Assembly (NCBI GenBank): GCA_003194525.1
Contig: NBIV01000025.1
Location: 248,001 to 312,000, forward strand
DNA length: 64,000 nucleotides
Reading direction: 5' to 3'
From: Gracilariopsis chorda
Lineage: Eukaryota > Rhodophyta > Florideophyceae > Gracilariales > Gracilariaceae
Shown here piece after piece: positions 42,891-52,876 of this stretch. Within the stretch, counting starts at the first letter, position 1. Every line of letters starts with the position of its first letter. The translations under genes were made by a program, and so were the position numbers. The notes below the pieces were generated by a model. It saw only the letters and a list, made by a program, of their open reading frames with translations, ran no database searches and was not told the DNA's origin.

Positions 42891-44060
42891 TTATACTAAA
42901 GCGAAGGTTTGTCTGTCTGTGTGTCAGCAAGCGCCCACTCATTGGCTGCATCATTGGCTAGGACGACGCAAAGTGGAAACTTGGCGTTCTATGCGCTCCA
43001 AGAGTCTTCTAGCATCACATTACGCTAGAACTTTTCACCTGGTCCCCGGTGCCCGCCACAGTGGCCTAGCCGTTTATCTACAGTAGCCTGTCCGTTACAC
43101 GACAGTAGCCGAGCCGTTGCAGTGCAGTGTACATGACGGCTTCAATTAGTATTTTTGAACGGTCATCTGCACCAATGGCAATGCATGCTATAGTAAACCA
43201 TGGTCATGCAAACCAATGAAATTGCACGGTACAGTAAATGGTGCCAGTCCATTTGTGCGCTGAGCAATTCTATTTTACTTTGCTGTGCTTAACATACGAA
43301 GTTGAATTTGCGTCACATGAATATACAAGCATTTACTTGGAGCACGTCTGTACTTCTCTGCAGCATAAGAAAGGCAAGAAGTGTTGCAGATAAACAACGC
43401 TCCGCACAGCAATCATCGGCACTACGATGATGGACGCGAGGATTTAACTTCACCCCAGCAGCACCTATTGCTTTAGCGCAGCACGCGATTCTGCCTTCAA
43501 CGACACTCTCCGTAACAAAGCTATGTGCCACATTGCTCCGCGCGACGAGTTTATCCGCAACGATGAAATTTGCGACGATTCTTCTTCCACTCACAGAGCA
43601 ACGCTTTACAGATTCATAATCAAAAAACTACATTGCCATAGCAGCCTCTATATTCTGCGGGCAGACGCTGCTTCCTGCTCTGCACAGGGTCGTGAAACGC
43701 TTTCGCTCAGAACACCCCATAGCCATAAAAGGTTCTACGGATTGCATACAGTGGCAGTGTGATGCTCTGCACCTGGGCATGAAACGGTCTCATGCAGAGC
43801 CTGCCACTTCCATAACAGGCTCTACGGAATGCATGCAAGCGAAAAGTCTCTACGAGATGCATGCAAGGGAAAAGTCTCTACGAGATGCATGCAGATTCAA
43901 TGATGTGCTCTGAAAGTGGGCGTAAAAAGCCCACTTGCATAGCAGTCCATAGCCACAGTCCTTGACTCTGCTGTGCAAAATGAAGCTACAAAGATGATTT
44001 CAATGCAAACACACGTTAGGTTCTCTTTCTTGCAAATTTAGACCTTTGGTTGGGGCTTTC

Positions 44061-44262
44061 TGTGAAAGCTCAAGCTCGTACGAGACATTTTTGTCACCCT
44101 TGTAGCACTTCAAGCTGCTTGGAGACAGTATAGTCACGTTGCGTATAAATTAAGCTAGTCTAATATTACTCTAAAAGAAGTGAGGAAGTCAAAGCTACCT
44201 GAGAACGAGGAAGCCAAGAAAATCATTCCCCATTCATATCACTCATTGTGAACAGTGTAACA
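44061..44262 (+). repeat. Gypsy-3 5' LTR
   Basis: TGTGAAAG...GTGTAACA, 202 bases, aligned along its whole length with 60393-60593 at about 80% identity by eye. Two bases later TGGTAGCATCGCAG (44265) has the TGG start of a primer-binding site. Confidence 0.8.
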
Positions 44263-44479
44263 TTTGGTAGCATCGCAGTTGGGTCGGCTTCCGTTGTATT
44301 GGCTCGAAATTTGACTTTGCATGGCAATATGCAGTCTTTTCTATCTGCCTCGGGGTCCCATTAGCCTCTACTGAATGAATTGAAGTCTTCCACCTTCTCC
44401 GTCTACCACGGCAAGGAATTTGAACAAATGAACCAAAGGTACGGTCTTACATTTCAGAAATCAAGAAAGTCACCAACCT

Positions 44480-45110
44480 CTGTCCCAGTGTGTCGGATGT
44501 CCAGGAAGTGGGTATAGCTGTCAGTTTAATACGAGATTATGCCGATCTTTGGTACGCTTGTGCAACGCAGGACAGATATTCTTTTCCCAGCCATTCCGTT
44601 CTTCAGGAAGCCATTTTACAAGAATTTTCAACTAATGAACGTGCGAAGCGTGTTGCTCTTAACCAACTCCGTCTCAATGACTCTCTCTGAAATCACATTG
44701 CAAAGTTCAGGGAGCTGGTTGAAATTTGCCAGAAACCAGTTTCCGAATCATTTACCTTTCTGCAACTTTCTTTACCGGATCTCTGTCATAAGACGTTATC
44801 CTAGGGCTTTCCTGATAGCAGCTGCAGCTCAATGGCTGACGTTTAAAACTATGTACGAACTATTTCTATCTCCGACAAGTGGAATGTATATATTCCTCAA
44901 AACAGCAAGCAGTTTAAACGTTCTTCGAAGAAGAAGGACTCGTCCTTGCAGAATACAATTGACTCCAAGCCTTCGGATCCACGCCTTATCGGTTAGGACC
45001 GTGACGCTGAGTCATGGGGACCAGCTGATCTTGGAGATAGCTTGCAGAATGATGTGTATTGGGCCAATGATCGCTGAATAAGGTGTGGCAAGAGGCCTTG
45101 GAGTGATCCA
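44480..45110 (+). pseudogene. gag: Gypsy-3 gag remnant
   Basis: 44490-44690 encodes a capsid-like segment (ADLWYA..., then a typical L-N-Q-L-R-L-N-D-S-L step). After a stop at 44688-44690 the same frame goes on with a KFRELVEICQKP segment, while the rest is scattered over two other frames. No zinc knuckle was found. Confidence 0.65.
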
Positions 45111-45259
45111 CGTCACAGGTACCATGAAAAAGAGGTTGGTTCTTCGCCATATTGCCCACTGAAAACCAAGGCAAAAACCTAGTAAAGCCGCACGAAAGTG
45201 CGATTGCAAGCATTTCTCTGGTTTTGCCATAGTCGCCAGCCATAGAAACTGCTCCTGGA

Positions 45260-45660
45260 GTTGAAATGATCTACGAAGGCTCCTTAAATGGACGCAAGGC
45301 CTTCTTTCATATTGATCCCGGAGCCTCACACGCTTTCATGTTCCTTCCCTCCATTAATCTCTGCAACCTCCCGCTCGTTTCCTCGGCTTACATCTCACTG
45401 AAATCTGCAACAACTCTACAGTCCCCATCCTTTTCGAGGCACAGGCTGGGATGGCTTTGGGCGATACCTCTGCACCTATCTCTGTCTACGTCATCGACAT
45501 GAACGACGAAAACAAGGGTTTTATGCTGGTACGTATCAGCTGCGAGTAGCTTCGCTCTACCTGCTCGCAAGTCGATTGGGTGGAATACTATTTCACAGTC
45601 ACATGCACGGACGGTTCTCGGTTTACAGTGTAGTGCAATGCCCAGAAGTCAGAGTGCACC
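45260..45660 (+). pseudogene. Gypsy-3 protease remnant
   Basis: FFHIDPGASHAF near 45307 is the active-site region of a gypsy protease with D-P-G-A in place of D-S/T-G-A. In another frame, ILFEAQAGMALGDTSAP and VIDMND follow near 45430-45505, as expected about 40 residues on. At least one frameshift. Confidence 0.7.
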
Positions 45661-46590
45661 GAAATTTGCTTGGGATCTCTCCTCGTTAGACGCGAGCACA
45701 GTTGGATAGAGCGCTCTCAAGAGTGGCACGACTATGTCGGGTTGTAGGGCCGAGGCCACCCGTCGCGATTTGCGGAGGGAGGTTGGTGCAAGAATCGGGT
45801 ATCCGCAGGAGCAGTGTATAGGGGTGGTCTTCCTCAAGAGAGGTGAGGTTTCCACGTTAGTGGCACGCGCGAACACGAGCCATGGGTAGCGGGAAAGCAA
45901 CCGTGTAAAGGGAAAAGTAAGGGGGAGCTGAGTCACGAGTGTCGTGAAGAAGACTAACGGCAATGCCGGTAAAAAAAACCTTATACCAGGCGAACACCAA
46001 GAAAGTTGGAATAACAATCCGAATACTAGGGTCCTTTAGATAGGCAAGGGGGTTAGATTTCCCGTATGCGATGGTGCTTTCCTCCAAATAGGAGTGGAGG
46101 ACACGCGAAAGCGGTGCGTTCTAGAGCCAAATCCCCAGATTGTGGTCCCTTGTTGGAGAAGTTTTACTAGTGCGACGGTAACTACCCAGCGCACTAAGTA
46201 CTAAACATCCCAGAAATGGGTGTAAAAATAATAAATAGAATTAACTTTATTACTCCACTTTGGTGGTTCATGCCCACTAGTGTGGCCAACCGCCAATTGA
46301 CTCTTCCGTGTCCCACGTTTCAAATCCACTACTAGTGGTCGTAGATCATGCAATGACTAAATTACCGAAACATTCGGGAAATCAACCAAGTACCAAGAGT
46401 CTCTCCTTGATGGCATTGCGCTTCATACAGTACTTCCTCGATAAACGCCTCCATTGCAGACTCGTCATAAAAAAAAGCGGCTGTGCCCACCGTGTCTTTC
46501 AAACTCCTCCAACGTTGCTCAAACAAAGAGGATGTGAGCTGTTCGCCCCTACATTTGCAACCGTCTTCTTCCTTCGACTGCCACCCCAAC
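45661..46590. other. Gypsy-3 segment of unclear content
   Basis: Between protease and RT. No plus-strand frame resembles pol. An A/T-rich stretch (46220-46260) could be the tail of a small insertion, but no flanking duplication was identified. Confidence 0.4.
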
Positions 46591-46599
46591 TGGCCGTAT

Positions 46600-48038
46600 A
46601 GTTGACGAGGACGAAGAAGAATTCAAAGAAGAACAACCTTATGATCTCCCTTGTTAACTGGAACAGCACTTCGATATTCAATCTCAAGTACGACCAGCCA
46701 CCTCTCGTATGGCCAGTTATCAGACTCTCTAACGAAAAGCTTAATCTCCTCTACAACACTCTGGAATAGTTCTTCAGCAAAGGACTCATCCGCCATTCTT
46801 CTTCCCTGTTTGGACCACTAGTTGTGAGAGCTCTGACCTAAATCATGATTCCTGATTTTATGCCACTGCTTCTCATCGACCAAGCACTAGATCAGGTTGC
46901 TGGAGCGAAGATTTTTCCAAGATAGACCTTTTAGGGGCCTACCATGAAATGCGCATCAAGGAAGAAGACTGCGACAAGACCGCTATCCGCACAAAATTTG
47001 GTTCTTTGGAGTGGAATGTTCTTTCTTTGGGCTATGCAACGCCCCTGCCGCAATTTCCCGCCCAATGGCTTCTGTCCTTCACCACCTCAACTGTCGTTTT
47101 CTCGTTGTGTACATTGATGACATTTTGGTGTACAGCAAGAGAGTCGACGGGCACAAATAACACTTCGGCGCAGTCTTTGCTGCTGTTCGGAAACACTAAC
47201 TCTACGCTAAACTCAGCACGTGCGCGTTCGGTGTCACAGATGTCGATTTCATAGAGATTCATGCCTCGGACGACGATTATCCTACTCAAGAACAATTAAT
47301 CTCCGCCATTGGAGACTAGCCTACAAGTACCACACTCCGACAGGTTCAGCAGTTTGGTGGCCTTGCCAAGCTCTACCGTCGTTTCCTTAAGGGTTATGCT
47401 TCGATCCTAAATCCTATTACCGATATTATCTGGAAGCATTCTTTTCACTGGTCTGAAGAGCAAGCTCAACCTTTTGCTTCGATCAAACAGGTCCTAGCCC
47501 CAGCTCAAGTTTTGGCCCACATCGATCCAGAGAAACGGTTTTTCCTCGCCACGGATGCCTCAAAATACGCTGTAGTAGCGACGTCCAAGCGCAATCCTGT
47601 CACACTGTTCATCGGAGACAGAGTCAAACTGGGATACCGGTGATCAACAATTACTGGCTTTCATGATTGCGATATGACCTTGTGGTCCGTATGTCTGTTG
47701 CTGACATTTTACTCTGCACACTGATCACGATCCAACCCAATTCCTTCAACTGAAGAGCAAGCTGACCGAAATACAGTGTCAATAGCTTGAACAAATTCAA
47801 GAACATACTTTCAACGTCATGCATTTCGCGGGGAAATGAAGTGTTGTACCGGACGCAATCAGTCGAGGGCCAGAGCATATTCCACCACAGCTCCGCTCGC
47901 TTTCCGCCTGCATGCCTGGGCTACACGATCGTGTCTGCGTGGCTTACAGGTCCGACCCAGTGGCCACAGACTTGCTCTTGTACTTCCAAGACTGTTCGAA
48001 GACACCTTCTGGGTGCATCTTCTGCACAATAACCAACT
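46600..48038 (+). pseudogene. pol: Gypsy-3 RT and RNase H remnant
   Basis: RT appears in pieces: FSKIDLLGAYHEMRIKEED near 46915, then TAIRTKFGSLEWNVL, and in another frame VVYIDDILVY near 47108, so the YxDD box itself survives. The connection GLAKLYRRFLKGYASILNP (47350-47420) and RNase H start FLATDASKYAVVA (near 47542) follow, then a decayed RNase H end. The frame is cut at TCA 48039-48041 by the Harbinger insertion and resumes at 52877. Confidence 0.8.
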
Positions 48039-48041
48039 TCA

Positions 48042-48061
48042 GGGCCGTTCTTAACAAGCGT
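48042..48061 (+). repeat. Harbinger left terminal inverted repeat
   Basis: Perfect 20-base inverted match to 52857-52876; starts GGGCC. The preceding TCA is the target duplication. Confidence 0.95.
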
Positions 48062-48519
48062 TGACGAAGCGTGAGCGTGAACGAGCGTGAACGCAAATTT
48101 TGAATCTTTTAAGGATTCTAACTGTAAATTAACGTCTGTAAGACCCATTCCTGGAAGCCTTACAGACTTCGGGGCAATCGTCCTCTCTCGTGATCACCTG
48201 TTAATGTGCATACTCTCGCCGTCCCAATTGTGTGTGCGACATGTCGCACATGCAATAAGCCTCCACTATGAGCCTCTCCGCGCCCCCTCACTATGAGCCT
48301 CTCCACGCGCCACGCTCTCCCTAGACTTCCAAGGTAAACAGCAAAAGAGGATCTTCTATCTCGTTTTTTGCAATAGATGCCAATCATCATTGATCCTGTC
48401 ATACATTTGACTCATCCTGACCTTCTTTTTCCATCAATTGGCCTGTCTCTTCTTCTCTAACGCTTTAACATTTTGGATCAGGTTGTAACTTATCAAACTA
48501 ACACTATCGGGGGAGCAAT
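48062..48519 (+). other. Harbinger 5' non-coding region
   Basis: About 460 bases before the transposase ATG. Short direct repeats are visible (GTGAGCGTGA/GTGAACG near 48070-48090 and ACTATGAGCCTCTCC twice near 48266 and 48289); subterminal repeats of this sort often bind the DNA-binding partner protein. No coding sense. Confidence 0.5.
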
Positions 48520-49776
48520 ATGGCTGGCTCTGTGACATCAAGCTCGTCCGTATTTATGCAGGCTTCATTAGCCTTAGATCTCTACAAATGTTCCATTTCA
48601 ATTTTGAAAGAATCAGGGAAACCTAAATCGGTAAGTGTTCGATCACCAGCGTTAGTAGAAAGAACTATTAGGTTTGAAAGTATCGAACAAAGACTCAACG
48701 CGCGTGACTTTAAGCGAGCATTTCGATTGTCGAAAGACGAATTTGACGACCTTCACGATAAAGTAAAACCGTTCTTGCAAAAGAATTTCGAGATGGGAGA
48801 ACGAGCTAGGCGTCGTGTAATAACATCCAAAATGCGACTCAGGATCACACTAAGAATGCTTGTAGGTTCAGGATATTTGGATATTATGATGGCTTTCGGG
48901 GTTGGAGCCTCTACGCCATATGCAGTTTTTCATGAAACATGTGAGGTTCTGTCAAAGGTTCTAAAACTTCCTGGTATTCCTAAAACTGATGCAGACCTCG
49001 AGCGGGTGGCTTTGGGGTTCAAGCATTCAAGACGGAGCTTGAATCCTCTTTTTGGGTGTGTTGGCGCCATTGACGGAATCGCTGTCAAGATCAGGAAACC
49101 TTCATCTCGCTATGCCGCAGCATACTTTTGCCGAAAGGGATATTATTCTCTTCCCGTGCAGGCCGTCGTCGATTCCTCGTATCGATTTCTGGACGTATCG
49201 GTACGTTGCGTTGGATCAACGCATGATGCTCTGGCACACGCAGTTTCCAAATTGGGAGCATATCTGGAGAAGAAAGGTCTACGTGCTGAATTCTGGATGG
49301 TAGGATATGAGGCATATCTCTGCACTGAGAGCCTGATAACTCCAACTCCGCTCTCTCAGCTAAAGTATTGGTGGCAAAATGGCTTTAACTATTATCTATC
49401 TTCCCTCCGTGTTCATGTCGAACAGGCGTTTGGGATGCTAGTGGCCCGATGGAGAATTCTGAATGCTCTGCAGTACGACGTTGCGGTGAGCTCCAGAATA
49501 ATCTGCGTTTGCATGAAGCTCCACAATTTCTGTGTGGATAGTCGGAGATAAGGGTCGAATGATATTTCGTACGACGAGGTCTGTCGACGAAATGAAGATG
49601 TGAAGGCCTGGTATACATCTTGCAAAGCCCAGCAGTGCGAAGATAACCTTTCTGGTTCTCCCTCTCTGCCTCAGGCGTCTACTTCCCTTAAACGGGAGTC
49701 ACTGGTGGAGATCATTAAGAAAAAAGGCTTGAGGCGTCCTTCTGTGCTTGGAGCTCCAATGTATAGCTTTGAATAG
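48520..49776 (+). pseudogene. PIF/Harbinger transposase, catalytic Asp replaced and C-terminus cut
   Basis: ATG 48520 to TAA 49549-49551 gives 343 aa; the same frame then stays open to TAG 49774-49776, so about 75 C-terminal residues seem to have been lost to a nonsense change. Residues about 60-160 form the helical N-terminal part; the DDE_4-type nuclease core follows: VGAIDG (Asp185), VQAVVDSSYRFLDVS, GSTHDA, VGYEAY (261-266) and HVEQAFG (Glu301), ending LHNFC. The G-D-x-A-Y box, which supplies the second catalytic Asp in this superfamily, reads G-Y-E-A-Y (TAT at 49306-49308), one base from GAT. The enzyme is therefore probably dead, although the ends could still be mobilised by a related transposase. 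Confidence 0.85.
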
Positions 49777-50880
49777 CTAACCTTCGTCTCTGCGAATGGC
49801 AAGCTCTGTGCTATAGATACTACCATGGCCGTCTTTCGATTTCACACCTCTTCAAACGCGTTCTGATTCCCGGCCTCAACGGAGTTCTTATATCCCATCC
49901 TTCCTTATCCCTTCTGTCTCTAACAAACCCGCATCATGGCCACTGGAATTGACCCAACCACACCTGTCGGCAATTGGCATGCCGAGCTCATGCGTCACTT
50001 CGCAGATTCTCTTGATGCAAATAACCGGCATGGAATCCTGGCTGACCGTCTCAAGGAAATGGTTCAACCACCAGATCGAAAAACCCTTAGAGCCGACAAA
50101 ATGCCAAAACGTCCCGGTATAGTGCACAGTTTGTGAGGCAAAGGCAAACCTTCCTGGGAGCGTCCGGATTATACTATGTACCTTATACGCATCTATCCAT
50201 CGAGAGCATTTGAGCAGCATGCCAGGGTTCAGTGCACAAGGAGTCTTTCAGAATCAGCAGCGAGGAATAAGCTTGAACAAGGCCAACACAGGATAAAGAG
50301 GGATCGTATTCCCTCTATTCATAACTTACTAGTGCTAAACGTTCGTGATGTGAATACGGTATGTTTCTGTCGTACACATACAATGTTACTTAGGAATGTG
50401 ATGGTGTTTCCGTTCGGTAAACAGGAATGAACGAAATTATAGCTGCGCAAGTAGGAGATTGGATATAGATAGAGCACTAAAGAGGCACATCAGCAAGACT
50501 CATATGGCCATGAGAGACACTGGCTTCTACTTGAAACCCAATGAAGCACCTGTTTCGCATTTCGCATCCCTGAAGTGAAAGGAAGACTGGGGCACCACTT
50601 GAAAGCCAATAGTATGTGCCTAACTTCAATGAACAATTGCGTTGAGAGGATTTAAATCAGTCCCAGGATTGTGAACTCCGTTCACAGACGGCAATGGAAT
50701 TGTAACATCAAACAACAAGCAAGATTGTTGGTCGTTTACGAATTGGAGGGTGTGACCGTTCCCACCACCACCCGGTGCCCTACAGGAGCAGAGTCACCAC
50801 TCTCAAATTAATCTAGTAGTACTATACCTAGTTAAAAATGCACAAGACACATAGACATACAAATCAAGCAAAGAAAACTG
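49777..50880. other. Harbinger interior between the two convergent genes
   Basis: Mostly non-coding. A 66-codon plus-strand frame at 49936-50136 has a good start context (atcATGG) but no recognised domain; an extra small gene is possible but unsupported. The rest holds 3' ends of both genes. Confidence 0.4.
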
Positions 50881-52542
50881 TTAGATACTGTTATGAGAAG
50901 GATCATGATGATCGCTAAGGTCGCCACTTTGTTCAAGGAACTTTCGAAAGCGCTGCTTCTTTCGCTCCAGAAGAATTCTCGCCATATCTTTGACTTCTTC
51001 ATCGTTTCCTTCTCTCGCTCGTTTGCATCTATCTAAACTATCCAGCACATCGTGAAGCAACTTGCTGTCTTCTTCAGACTGGGAAAGCTTCTTATCGGTA
51101 GTTGCAGTTTGCCCATTTTGCAGTTCCACTTGTGCTTGCATGATATCCTGAAACCTGTCCACTCTCTTTGAAATGCCGTCAAAGCTTTGCGGCAGATTAC
51201 TACTTTTCCGCTTCTTGCTGCCTTGCTTTCGAACTTCAACTCTATCTTCACCGTCATCGTCTTCAGCTTGAAGGTGTCCTCCTTCTTCGACTTCAATTAG
51301 TTTGGAGACCACTTGAACCAGCTCCATATCGGGATTTTCAGTGAATATCCTGCATACCACAAACAAAACAAGAACACGCTTAGAATCCATATTATAGTCA
51401 CCAGCTAAAGTATATCCCAGAAACGCAGATATGTGGGATGGGTGCTTTTGTCCGGAAGCGGACCATTTGTTAAAGACTTTCGTGAACAACTTCTTAGTCT
51501 GATAAAAATGGTTCTTCAACGATGTCGGGCTCCGATGCGCTAATGGCCGCATATTAGAGTCAATATCATCCAGATGTCCCCTAAAGTTCTCGCTCGAGTC
51601 CACCATACTGTCATTGAAACGATTCTCAATTATACTCCAAAACGATTCTCGACCTACACGTGCATCCAATTCCTCCCGCTTTAATTCAGCCCCTGTGGCC
51701 TTATACAGTGCGCTCTGACAGCTTTGGTCGTCACGAAGCAACACCACCAGCCTCGCAAACTCATTCAGAGTAAAGTTATTCGGCTGCTGCGCAACCTCCT
51801 CTTCTACCTTCTCCTTCTTCCTATGACTCTTCGGCCGTATCACACGTGCGATCGAACGTGTGAGCACACTTTGTTCAGCCGGAGACAACTGCATGATGAT
51901 GACGGAAAAGTCGGGGAGAATTTCCCAAGTAAATAAATTCTTCATGGACTTTTCTTCCCAGTCCCCAAAGTCAGCCGACTCACTATTCGTAGAAATTAAG
52001 TTTGATAAAGAAGTTCCCTTGCGATTGGAAATGTAAACGTGAATCAAAATCCTTGCGACAAGTTGCTCCTTAGTTCGATTACGTACCTTGAGTTTCCACG
52101 GTCGTTTGATGTGATGTATCTCTTTGACTGTTTTCAAAGACAAATAAGAGTAGAGACGCGTGACTCGATCTCGATCTTCAAATACTAGCCCCTGAAATTG
52201 ATCAAGTTGCGACGTAAATTGTTGAGAGTCAAAGTCTAAGGACTTTGCAATGCTTTCATTGGAGGGTCCTGTACGCGCGGCGATGTGAAGTGGTTGGGAA
52301 CGTTGTTGTGTGCTAGTGTGTTTTCGCGGACTGCAGCGAACAAGAGGCTGTGATGAAGTGTTGGTTCCGGCTGATATGTTTGAGATCGGAATGACCGCTT
52401 TCAAAGCTGTTGTCGGTCTATTAGGAAGATTTGGTTTCAATGGGTCTTTCAGACAATGGGGTAGTTCGGTAAGAGCTGGGTTCAGTGGCAGTCTTTGCAC
52501 CTGAGGCAGTTCTGAGACACCGTTGGGATTGCGCTGAGCCAT
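50881..52542 (-). CDS. Harbinger second protein, Myb/SANT-like DNA-binding (553 aa), intact
   Basis: Starts at ATG 52540-52542, on the far side of the element from the transposase, and ends TAA/TAG-free to 50881. In PIF/Harbinger elements this partner protein binds the ends and brings transposase to DNA. Residues 1-100 are Pro/Ser/Thr-rich and probably disordered; about 300-375 carry the Trp...Ile...Phe spacing, the RSPTSLKNHF step and the SGQ turn of a trihelix/Myb-like domain; 220-255 hold a basic cluster that could be a nuclear signal; 415-550 is acidic then coiled-coil-like, rich in Glu, Lys and Arg. No stop or shift interrupts 553 codons, so it is the only undamaged full-length transposon gene here. 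The family assignment rests on pattern, not on a search. Confidence 0.75.
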   Translation of the reverse strand: MAQRNPNGVSELPQVQRLPLNPALTELPHCLKDPLKPNLPNRPTTALKAVIPISNISAGTNTSSQPLVRCSPRKHTSTQQRSQPLHIAARTGPSNESIAKSLDFDSQQFTSQLDQFQGLVFEDRDRVTRLYSYLSLKTVKEIHHIKRPWKLKVRNRTKEQLVARILIHVYISNRKGTSLSNLISTNSESADFGDWEEKSMKNLFTWEILPDFSVIIMQLSPAEQSVLTRSIARVIRPKSHRKKEKVEEEVAQQPNNFTLNEFARLVVLLRDDQSCQSALYKATGAELKREELDARVGRESFWSIIENRFNDSMVDSSENFRGHLDDIDSNMRPLAHRSPTSLKNHFYQTKKLFTKVFNKWSASGQKHPSHISAFLGYTLAGDYNMDSKRVLVLFVVCRIFTENPDMELVQVVSKLIEVEEGGHLQAEDDDGEDRVEVRKQGSKKRKSSNLPQSFDGISKRVDRFQDIMQAQVELQNGQTATTDKKLSQSEEDSKLLHDVLDSLDRCKRAREGNDEEVKDMARILLERKKQRFRKFLEQSGDLSDHHDPSHNSI

Positions 52543-52856
52543 GTTGACCTAGCAAAGACAAGACAAACAGACGAGCGCAGGGGAACGGAAAATGCAGTTT
52601 CGCCACCTGGTTATAGGTGCAGTAAGCTTACTTCGCTTGTGGTGCGGCAACGAGCTCCGCTCTCCATAGTATGCTCCTCCGGTGATGTGGTCCGGGGGAA
52701 ATGTTGTGGGTCTTGCAATCATCCAGAACCACGCATTTTTGTTACAGTGTGAGCTCCTTTGGGGCATTAAAGAAAAGAATTGGCGAAAAGCCAAAGACTT
52801 TTGTTGACCAATAATATACTGCCACATGCCCTTCACGGTAGATCTACCTTGAATTC

Positions 52857-52876
52857 ACGCTTGTTAAGAACGGCCC
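52857..52876 (-). repeat. Harbinger right terminal inverted repeat
   Basis: ACGCTTGTTAAGAACGGCCC, complement of the left end, followed by the TCA target duplication. Confidence 0.95.

Larger units (their letters stand above)
48042..52876 (+). mobile_element. PIF/Harbinger DNA transposon, 4835 bp, two genes
   Basis: Terminal inverted repeats of 20 bases: GGGCCGTTCTTAACAAGCGT (48042-48061) and its complement at 52857-52876. The 3-bp flanks are TCA on both sides (48039-48041, 52877-52879), the target-duplication length of this superfamily. It carries a DDE transposase on the plus strand and a second protein on the minus strand, convergent, as in complete PIF/Harbinger elements. The interrupted Gypsy-3 pol sequence is continuous if the element plus one TCA is removed. 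Confidence 0.95.

Noticed and set aside
42891-44262. Reading 44061-44262 as part of the Helitron 3' end shared with 60393-60593
   Set aside because: TGT...ACA ends, a purine tract before the right copy, a TGG primer site after the left copy and gag-pol in between show that these are LTRs of Gypsy-3.
45649-46017. 122-codon minus-strand ORF in Gypsy-3
   Set aside because: No domain, hydrophobic and basic by composition, and lies in a decayed stretch; likely chance.
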